Assembly (NCBI GenBank): GCA_903920415.1
Contig: CAIXMD010000243.1
Span: forward strand, 1 to 10,126
Source of the DNA: an uncultured Desulfomonile sp.
GTDB lineage: Bacteria; Desulfobacterota; Desulfomonilia; Desulfomonilales; Desulfomonilaceae
Length of the DNA stretch: 10,126 nt
Reading direction: 5' to 3'
In this document: positions 5,764-10,126 of the stretch, piece by piece
Numbering within the stretch: position 1 is the first letter of the stretch
Layout of the letters: each line of letters starts with the position of its first letter
Position numbers and translations under genes: made by a program
The notes under the pieces: model-generated
Told to the model about the DNA's origin: nothing
What the model saw: the letters and a program-made list of their open reading frames with translations, nothing else
Database searches by the model: none

Positions 5764-6594
5764 ATGAACATCGTAACGATATCTAGGCTGGTGGGCGCTT
5801 ACGGCGACATCATCGCCGCTGTGGTGGCAAGAAGAATGGGCATGGAACTCATAAGTCTGGCAAAGGTGCATGAACTGGCTCAGAGCTGCGACCCGGAATA
5901 CATGGATGCCTGTACCTTATTCGAAACAGAGCACGGCCCGACTTTTTTTGAGCGGATCTTTTTCGACAGACCTACCCATACGAGTCTTTTCAAAGCGCTT
6001 ACCTACCAAGAGGCCTCCCGTGGAAATGTGGTCCTTGTAGGCCGGGGTGCTCAAATAATCCTGCGCGACGTTCCCGGTGTATTTCGTGCACGGATAGTCG
6101 CCCCCAAACAACTTCGCGTAGAACGAATCATGGAGCGGTATAACTTCTCAAAGGATGAGGCCGAGGATTTCGTACGAAAGTCCGACCACGAAAGAGAGGG
6201 ACTTATACACTCCATATTTCATATCGACCCGAATGATTGGTCGCTCTATGACATCACTGTGAACACGGCCCACTTCACTTCGGGTGCTCTTGCGGACATA
6301 ATTGTGCAGGCCGTCGAAAAGATAGAAAAAGTGCCGGACAAGGAAAATGTTCAGGAGATACTCAAGAGCATGGCCCTTGCTAAAAAGATCGAAACTCTGG
6401 CACGTAAGAAAATGACTTCCGCAGTAGCACGCCACGTGGAAATAGATGCTGAACCTGGAGGAGTAGTGAAGATTTCTGGGCGTATACGTGACAGGAAAGA
6501 TAAGGAAAGGCTGAACAAACTGGCCGCCGAATACCCCGGCGTGACCAAAGTAGTAGACGACCTTAAAGTTACGGATCTTTCTTTCAGTTATTAG
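5764..6594 (+). CDS. Cytidylate-kinase-like protein with C-terminal BON-type domain
   Basis: 276 residues. Residues 1 to about 185 match the cytidylate-kinase-like family (Cytidylate_kin2): an opening NIVTISRLVGAYGDIIAAVV, then VVLVGRGAQIILRDVPGVFRARI (89-111, quoted in part as the family's GRGA motif) and an RVERIMER helix (118-125). The nucleotide-binding loop is degenerate: where a kinase would have a G-x-x-G-x-G-K-[ST]-type or GSGGxxIA loop it has GAYGDIIA (11-18), with no lysine. Phosphate transfer is therefore doubtful. Residues about 218-270 look like a BON domain (VARHVEIDAEPGGVVKISGR, then EYPGVTKVVDDLKV), a small module associated with membranes, phospholipids or ligand sensing. No signal peptide is visible, so it should be cytosolic. 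GAGG 6 bases before the ATG supports the start. It follows the SDR by 101 bases and precedes a small membrane protein by 27. Role unknown; a regulatory, nucleotide-sensing function is one guess. Confidence 0.8.
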   Translation: MNIVTISRLVGAYGDIIAAVVARRMGMELISLAKVHELAQSCDPEYMDACTLFETEHGPTFFERIFFDRPTHTSLFKALTYQEASRGNVVLVGRGAQIILRDVPGVFRARIVAPKQLRVERIMERYNFSKDEAEDFVRKSDHEREGLIHSIFHIDPNDWSLYDITVNTAHFTSGALADIIVQAVEKIEKVPDKENVQEILKSMALAKKIETLARKKMTSAVARHVEIDAEPGGVVKISGRIRDRKDKERLNKLAAEYPGVTKVVDDLKVTDLSFSY

Positions 6595-6621
6595 ACCCCA
6601 GCTTCTGGAGTATACTTAACG

Positions 6622-6921
6622 ATGTCGGAAGCCCTCCGGATATTCTTGGGCCTGTGTCTCCTCGCCGCCGTATTTGTGCTCACCCGTTACATTGTAACCT
6701 GGCGATTTAAGCGTGCGGCGGATTCAATTATCAGCGATTTGCAAGCCAAGGGGGCTCTAGACGCATCTTCCGCCATTGCTCTGTCTTATGCCAAATCCGG
6801 TCTGATACGGATCGGCATGCGTGACTATCATTCCAAGGCAATGGAATATATGGTTTCTGAGGGAGTCTTGGGACTTACGGACTCCGGAAAGTATTACCTT
6901 AGAATCGAATCCAACCCTTAG
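6622..6921 (+). CDS. Small single-helix membrane protein of unknown function
   Basis: 99 residues, not assigned to a named family. Residues about 5-26 form one membrane helix (IFLGLCLLAAVFVLTRYIV), followed by a basic stretch (WRFKRAAD) that would keep the rest in the cytoplasm. The remainder looks like a compact helical domain, with SIISDLQAKGAL, a helix DASSAIALSYAKSGLI, and a C-terminal SEGVLGLTDSGKYYL that recalls the wing of a winged-helix fold; this is suggestive only. It sits between the kinase-like/BON gene (27 bases upstream) and the M3 peptidase (46 bases downstream), all on one strand. The ribosome site is weak (GGAG 11 bases before the ATG). Coding is likely because the composition is protein-like and the neighbours are tightly spaced. 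Confidence 0.7.
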   Translation: MSEALRIFLGLCLLAAVFVLTRYIVTWRFKRAADSIISDLQAKGALDASSAIALSYAKSGLIRIGMRDYHSKAMEYMVSEGVLGLTDSGKYYLRIESNP

Positions 6922-6956
6922 TTCGGAAATGAATAGAGACGATCTTCGTACAGAGG

Positions 6957-6961
6957 AAGGA
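6957..6961 (+). promoter_or_regulatory. Ribosome binding site deciding the M3 peptidase start
   Basis: AAGGA within a purine-rich stretch, 6 bases before the ATG at 6968. In-frame ATGs at 6821 and 6929 have no comparable site, and 6821 lies inside the preceding gene, so 6968 is preferred. Confidence 0.65.
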
Positions 6962-6967
6962 AGTCAG

Positions 6968-8671
6968 ATGTTCGATGCTCTACCTCGGGAGTCCGAAGGA
7001 CTTTCAGAGTGGTCTTGGGATGACTTTGCGCCTTATTACTCCGAGTTGATCCGCCGCCCTATCGGAAAGTCGACAGATTTTCTGTCCGATTGGTCGCGCT
7101 TGAGTGAACTGATCGAAGAAACCTTCAGCCGACTACACGTGGCCACGACAGTGAACACGGCAGACCTGGAGGCTGAAAAGCGCTACCACAGATTTTTGGA
7201 CGAAATCTTTCCCAAGGCTGAAGAAGCGGAACAAGAGCTTAAGAAAAGACTGTTGGAGGTCAGCCCGGAGTTACCCGGCTTTGAGTTGCCGCTTCAAAAA
7301 ATGCGTACCGAAGCCGAGTTGTTCCGTGAAGTGAACCTGCCTTTGCTTGTTCATGAGCGCAAGCTAGAAGGCCAGTATGACAAGATAATCGGTTCACAGA
7401 CAGTTCCGTGGGAAGGAAGAGAACTGACGGTGGCCCAACTCCGTCCGCACTACCAGAACCCGGACCGTGCCATACGTGAACAGGCTTGGCGCTTAGCTGC
7501 ACAGCGCCAACTGGAGGACCGGGATGCAATAAACAGCCTCTGGGGACAGTTTCTGAGCTTGCGTGAAGAACTCGCTTCAAATGCCGGATTCACCGAATAT
7601 CGTTCCTACAGGTGGAAGCAGCTATTGAGGTTTGATTACACCCCGGACGATTGTCTTCGCTTCCACGAAGCAATTGAAGAAGTTGTGGTCCCCGCCGCTG
7701 CACGAATTTACGAAAGACGCAGGAAATTATTGGGATTAGAAACTCTGCGGCCCTGGGATCTGGACGTTGATCCCTTAAAACGGCCTCGTCTGGCTCCTTT
7801 CCAGGATGTTTCCGAGTTGAAAGCCAAGGCCTCGGCTGTTTTCCATCGTGTGGATCCAGTTCTGGGGGATTACTTTGAGACCATGCTCAGGGAGGATTTA
7901 CTGGACCTTGATAATAGAAAGAATAAGGCCCCCGGGGGCTACTGCACGGAATTTGCCGCAGCTAAACGTCCGTTTATTTTTATGAACGCCGTAGGCCTGC
8001 ACGATGATGTTCAGACTATTCTGCACGAAGCCGGCCATGCATTCCATACATTTGAGAAAAGCCGTTTGCCTTATTATCACCAGCGCCAGATTCCTATGGA
8101 GTTTGCAGAGGTGGCCTCAATGTCCATGGAGTTTATGGCTTCTACTTTCCTTGCTGAGAGTGATAGCGGCTTTTATTCGCCGGTGGACGCAGCTCGCGCC
8201 CGAGTCGAACACCTTGAGAGAAGTATCGTATTTTGGCCTTTCATGGCTGTGGTGGATGCCTTCCAACACTGGGTATACGAGAACCCGGCCGACGCTGCTT
8301 ACCCATCCAATTGCGATGCACAGTGGATGCGAATTTGGAATCGCTTCATGGGGTGGATAGATTGGAGCGGCCTTGAACTGGAGTTGATGACGGGATGGCA
8401 AAGGAAACTACACATTCATACAGTGCCTTTCTACTACGTTGAATACGGCTTGGCTCAACTAGGAGCGGTCCAGGTGTGGGCAAACTTCTTGAGCGATAGG
8501 AACAAAGCTGTATATGCCTATCGGAGTGCTCTCTCCCTCGGCGGGACTGCGCCTCTCCCGACTCTCTACACCATTGCCGGAGCCGGATTTGCCTTTGATT
8601 CCGATGTGCTCGTTGCGGCTGTCTCACTCATGGAGCGCACGAGAGATGATTTGAAAATGGGCGGTGGATGA
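6968..8671 (+). CDS. M3-family oligoendopeptidase (PepF-like zinc metallopeptidase)
   Basis: Cytosolic zinc peptidase that cuts short oligopeptides inside a closed channel. It has 567 residues from the chosen ATG, normal for the family. The active site is HEAGH (353-357), with Glu354 as catalytic base and the third zinc ligand Glu381 in MEFAEVASMSMEF about 24 residues later. The C-terminal substrate-binding segment HIHTVPFYYVEYGLAQLGA (482-500) carries the His and Tyr residues conserved in M3B enzymes. The N-terminal half is helical and charged, as expected for the lid domain. A longer frame opens at 6821 but overlaps the previous gene and reads through unrelated sequence there. No signal peptide is seen, so it acts in the cytoplasm. 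The gene ends 43 bases before a strong hairpin oriented as a terminator for the opposite strand. Function in peptide turnover is well supported; peptide preference is unknown. Confidence 0.93.
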   Translation: MFDALPRESEGLSEWSWDDFAPYYSELIRRPIGKSTDFLSDWSRLSELIEETFSRLHVATTVNTADLEAEKRYHRFLDEIFPKAEEAEQELKKRLLEVSPELPGFELPLQKMRTEAELFREVNLPLLVHERKLEGQYDKIIGSQTVPWEGRELTVAQLRPHYQNPDRAIREQAWRLAAQRQLEDRDAINSLWGQFLSLREELASNAGFTEYRSYRWKQLLRFDYTPDDCLRFHEAIEEVVVPAAARIYERRRKLLGLETLRPWDLDVDPLKRPRLAPFQDVSELKAKASAVFHRVDPVLGDYFETMLREDLLDLDNRKNKAPGGYCTEFAAAKRPFIFMNAVGLHDDVQTILHEAGHAFHTFEKSRLPYYHQRQIPMEFAEVASMSMEFMASTFLAESDSGFYSPVDAARARVEHLERSIVFWPFMAVVDAFQHWVYENPADAAYPSNCDAQWMRIWNRFMGWIDWSGLELELMTGWQRKLHIHTVPFYYVEYGLAQLGAVQVWANFLSDRNKAVYAYRSALSLGGTAPLPTLYTIAGAGFAFDSDVLVAAVSLMERTRDDLKMGGG

Positions 8672-8713
8672 ATTGGAATAAATCACGTGTTCACGTACAC
8701 GGGACGGCAAAAC

Positions 8714-8750
8714 AAAAAAAGGCAAGGGTTCGGTTGTCCGATCCCTTGCC
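8714..8750 (-). terminator. Intrinsic terminator of the RRM gene
   Basis: GGCAAGGG (8721-8728) pairs with CCCTTGCC (8743-8750), and TCGG with CCGA inside, giving a 12-bp stem with one T-T mismatch and a TTGT loop (plus-strand reading). On the minus strand the stem is followed at once by seven T (8720-8714), then GTTTTG. This is a classic Rho-independent terminator about 40 bases after the RRM stop. On the plus strand the T-rich tract is 11 bases away, so termination of the M3 gene is possible but weaker. Confidence 0.88.
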
Positions 8751-8789
8751 GATCCAATATTATTTTTTATTCTGTGGAGCTGCAGCCAG

Positions 8790-9122
8790 CTACCAGCGTG
8801 ACGGTCTGTTATCCCTTCTTCCTCCGCCGGATCCGCCCCCGGATCCGCCGCCGGAACCTCCCCCGGAGTCTCTTTTCGGACGTGCCTCGTTAACTTTAAG
8901 ACTCCGGCCTTTGTAATCCTTGGAATCGAGTTCCTGGATAGCGCGAAGCCCCTCTTCACGGTCGGCCATCTCAACAAAACCGAATCCCCTGGAACGGCCC
9001 GTGAACTGGTCGGAGATTATTTTGGCCGAATCCACACGGCCATATCCCTCGAACAGTTCTTTGAGTTGGTCCTCGCTTGAATCGAAGGACAGGTTTCCAA
9101 CGTAGATGTTAATAGTGCTCAT
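8790..9122 (-). CDS. Short glycine-rich RRM RNA-binding protein
   Basis: Single RNA-recognition-motif protein of 110 residues. The RRM fills residues 1 to about 80: RNP2 is IYVGNL (6-11) and RNP1 is RGFGFVEM (45-52), with the aromatic residues Tyr7, Phe47 and Phe49 that stack on RNA. The last third is a low-complexity tail, (SGGG)4 at 86-101, ended by the basic RRDNRPSRW. Such small RRM-Gly proteins occur in cyanobacteria and several delta-type bacteria, where some are cold- or stress-induced RNA chaperones; that role is inferred here. The start is firm: AAGGAG lies 7 bases before the ATG. The gene is a stand-alone unit with its own promoter, a leader of about 200 bases and an intrinsic terminator, placed tail-to-tail with the M3 gene and head-to-head with the M20 gene. 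Confidence 0.93.
   Translation of the reverse strand: MSTINIYVGNLSFDSSEDQLKELFEGYGRVDSAKIISDQFTGRSRGFGFVEMADREEGLRAIQELDSKDYKGRSLKVNEARPKRDSGGGSGGGSGGGSGGGRRDNRPSRW
8820..8867 (-). repeat. Four 12-bp tandem units encoding GGGS
   Basis: Four in-frame, imperfect 12-base units (each reading TCC GGN GGN GGN on the minus strand) code for residues 86-101 of the RRM protein. The two central units share GGATCC at the Ser codon boundary. The codons differ between units, so the repeat is not a very recent copy. Unit number could vary by slippage without changing the frame. Confidence 0.8.
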
Positions 9123-9330
9123 TCTGTTGCTCCTTCTAAAAAATCATCCTGGTACGGGCTACGAGGATGCGTTGGTAAACTGTGGTGATCTTATAGGTGT
9201 GAAAGCTCAGTAAGATGTTGCGGCCGGAAAACTGGGGCACGGGCGGTCTAATCCTGGGATCTTGATTCTTGCATTACGCCCGTCGGTCTCATCAGCCGGA
9301 AGGGAAATACAAGTGTCATCTTAAGTTATA
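9123..9330 (-). other. Long 5' leader of the RRM gene with a possible stem-loop
   Basis: About 200 bases lie between the presumed transcription start (near 9323) and the RRM ATG, with no gene inside. ACGGGCG (9239-9245) can pair with CGCCCGT (9277-9283), a 7-bp stem closing a loop of about 31 bases; a small ATCC/GGAT hairpin lies in the loop. No known riboswitch was recognised. Long structured leaders are common in cold-responsive messages. Together with 9331-9474 this covers the whole divergent intergenic region; besides the promoters listed I see nothing more in it. Confidence 0.4.
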
Positions 9331-9359
9331 GATATATTGCACCCCCCCTACCTTGTCAA
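9331..9359 (-). promoter_or_regulatory. Sigma-70-like promoter of the RRM gene
   Basis: On the minus strand, a perfect -35 TTGACA (9359-9354), a 17-base spacer and -10 TATATC (9336-9331). The spacer contains a run of seven G (plus-strand C at 9342-9348), so its length could vary by slippage. A second -10-like TATAAC (9330-9325) is too far away for the same -35. Confidence 0.6.
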
Positions 9360-9384
9360 GTATTTTGACCACGCGCTTTCCCGC

Positions 9385-9413
9385 TTGACGTTAATGGGCA
9401 ATTCCCGTAACAT
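9385..9413 (+). promoter_or_regulatory. Possible promoter of the M20 gene
   Basis: TTGACG (9385-9390), a 17-base spacer and TAACAT (9408-9413). The match is moderate. If used, transcription would begin near 9420, after an in-frame ATG at 9412, which fits translation from the GTG at 9475. A direct repeat ATTCCCG (9401-9407 and 9419-9425, 18 bases apart) overlaps it and could be an operator. Confidence 0.3.
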
Positions 9414-9464
9414 GTCAGATTCCCGAAATACCATTCTTGGATGTGAGTCTTTTTGTCCTTTTTC

Positions 9465-9470
9465 AGGAGG
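9465..9470 (+). promoter_or_regulatory. Ribosome binding site deciding the M20 start
   Basis: A perfect AGGAGG four bases before the GTG at 9475. The spacing is short but usable. It makes GTG the preferred start over the upstream in-frame ATG at 9412, which has no such site. Confidence 0.6.
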
Positions 9471-9474
9471 CAAG

Positions 9475-10126
9475 GTGGGTTTTGAGCAGGCTTCACGTAG
9501 AATCGAGGAGCTAACAGACGACTCCGTTGATTTCCTCGCAAGGATATGCGCAATCCCGGCGATAGGACCGGAGAACCTCGGCTCGGGTGAAATGGAAAAG
9601 TACGGGCTTGTTAAGGATGCCGTGCTATCGCTGGGCCCCGACCAAGTCGAAGAACTTCATGCTCCGGACAACCGCGTTCCCGATGGCGTTCGACCTAACC
9701 TGCTTGCTGTTTTCTACGGCAAGGATAAGTCCCGTACTCTGTGGATACTCAGCCACATCGATGTTGTGCCCCCAGGTGAACTGAGACTTTGGGCCCATGA
9801 TCCATTTAAGCCTTACTTAGAAAATGGATTCCTCTACGGAAGAGGTGTCGAAGACAACGGTCAGGCTCTCGTTGCAAGCATTTTCGCAGCCCGTGCTGTA
9901 AAAGAGACCTGCGGTTTTAGTCACAACGTGGGGTTGGTTCTGGTTTCCGATGAGGAATCAGGGAGCTTGTACGGGCTGGATTACGTGCTGAGAAATCGCC
10001 TGGAGCTATTCAGACCTGAAGACTTAATCCTCGTGCCGGATGCGGGAAACAAGGATGGCGATCATATAGAAGTAGCCGAAAAACACCTCCTACAGGTCCG
10101 TTTCAGGGTCGAAGGAAAACAAGGGC
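9475..10126 (+). CDS. M20-family metallohydrolase/peptidase (3' end outside window)
   Basis: N-terminal 217 codons of a dinuclear-zinc M20 hydrolase (ArgE/DapE/dipeptidase superfamily); members usually have about 400 residues, so roughly half is visible. The metal centre is plain: SHIDVV (His94, Asp96), GRGVEDNGQ with the bridging Asp127, the catalytic pair Glu160-Glu161 in VSDEESGS, and VPDAG with Asp189. It ends at VEGKQG, just before the usual dimerisation domain. APDNRVPDGVRPN, SHIDVVPPGE and LVPDAGNKDG are typical of a subgroup also common in archaea, annotated only as M20 metallo-hydrolase. Substrates in the superfamily are dipeptides or N-acyl amino acids; this one is not determined. 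The start is GTG at 9475; translation from ATG 9412 would add 21 residues without family similarity. It is divergent from the RRM gene. Confidence 0.9.
   Translation, partial: MGFEQASRRIEELTDDSVDFLARICAIPAIGPENLGSGEMEKYGLVKDAVLSLGPDQVEELHAPDNRVPDGVRPNLLAVFYGKDKSRTLWILSHIDVVPPGELRLWAHDPFKPYLENGFLYGRGVEDNGQALVASIFAARAVKETCGFSHNVGLVLVSDEESGSLYGLDYVLRNRLELFRPEDLILVPDAGNKDGDHIEVAEKHLLQVRFRVEGKQG

Noticed and set aside
6821..6967. Longer N-terminus for the M3 peptidase
   Set aside because: It overlaps the preceding gene by about 100 bases, and the extra residues are the shifted frame of that gene; the ribosome site points to 6968.
8685..8701. CGTGT/ACACG hairpin after the M3 stop as its terminator
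   Set aside because: The stem is only 5 bp and A-rich sequence, not T, follows on the plus strand.
9412..9474. ATG at 9412 as the M20 start
   Set aside because: It lacks a ribosome site and adds residues unlike the family; AGGAGG before the GTG at 9475 is better.
1..10126. CRISPR arrays, insertion sequences, phage or defence genes, tRNA or rRNA genes
   Set aside because: No spaced direct repeats, transposase or nuclease motifs, cloverleaf or conserved rRNA segments were recognised on either strand.

Overview
The window most resembles the chromosome of an anaerobic delta-type bacterium (Desulfobacterota, for example a sulfate reducer or syntroph). This rests on the gene mix only: a Liv-type amino-acid ABC transporter, remnants of an acyl-CoA-style gene set (SDR, DUF35-like protein, sigma-54 activator), a cytidylate-kinase-like protein with a BON tail, a short glycine-rich RRM protein and an archaeal-like M20 hydrolase. 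No phage, transposase, CRISPR, rRNA or tRNA signal was found. The taxonomic call is inference.

Layout. (1) 1-3116, minus strand: livK, livH and livM, encoding a periplasmic binding protein and two permeases of a branched-chain amino-acid/amide ABC importer. livM runs off the left edge, and the ATPase genes (livG, livF) presumably lie beyond it. A compound hairpin sits between livK and livH. (2) 3196-about 4060: a small gene graveyard. It holds a truncated, internally deleted copy of an SDR dehydrogenase (minus), a sigma-54 activator reduced to two short pieces (plus), and the broken remains of a DUF35-type Zn-ribbon/OB-fold protein (plus). (3) 4157-8671, plus strand: dedA, an intact SDR paralogous to the remnant, a cytidylate-kinase-like/BON protein, a small one-helix membrane protein and an M3 oligoendopeptidase. 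A sigma-70-like promoter precedes dedA. (4) 8714-9359, minus strand: a self-contained RRM RNA-binding protein unit with its own promoter, leader of about 200 nt and strong intrinsic terminator. (5) 9475 to the right edge, plus strand: the start of an M20 metallohydrolase, divergent from the RRM gene.

How it fits together. The liv genes import amino acids or related compounds, and two peptidases (M3, M20) suggest peptide use, but nothing in the sequence links them in one pathway. The most informative part is the graveyard. A DUF35-type protein, an SDR and a sigma-54 activator are a plausible set for an acyl-CoA or hydroxyacid pathway, and here only fragments survive beside the liv operon, while a full-length SDR remains about 1.2 kb away in inverted orientation. 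I see no convincing new defence or mobile system. The unusual items are the decayed cluster, a kinase-like protein without a proper P-loop, a homopolymeric G tract inside the RRM promoter spacer, and a natural (GGGS)4 tail.
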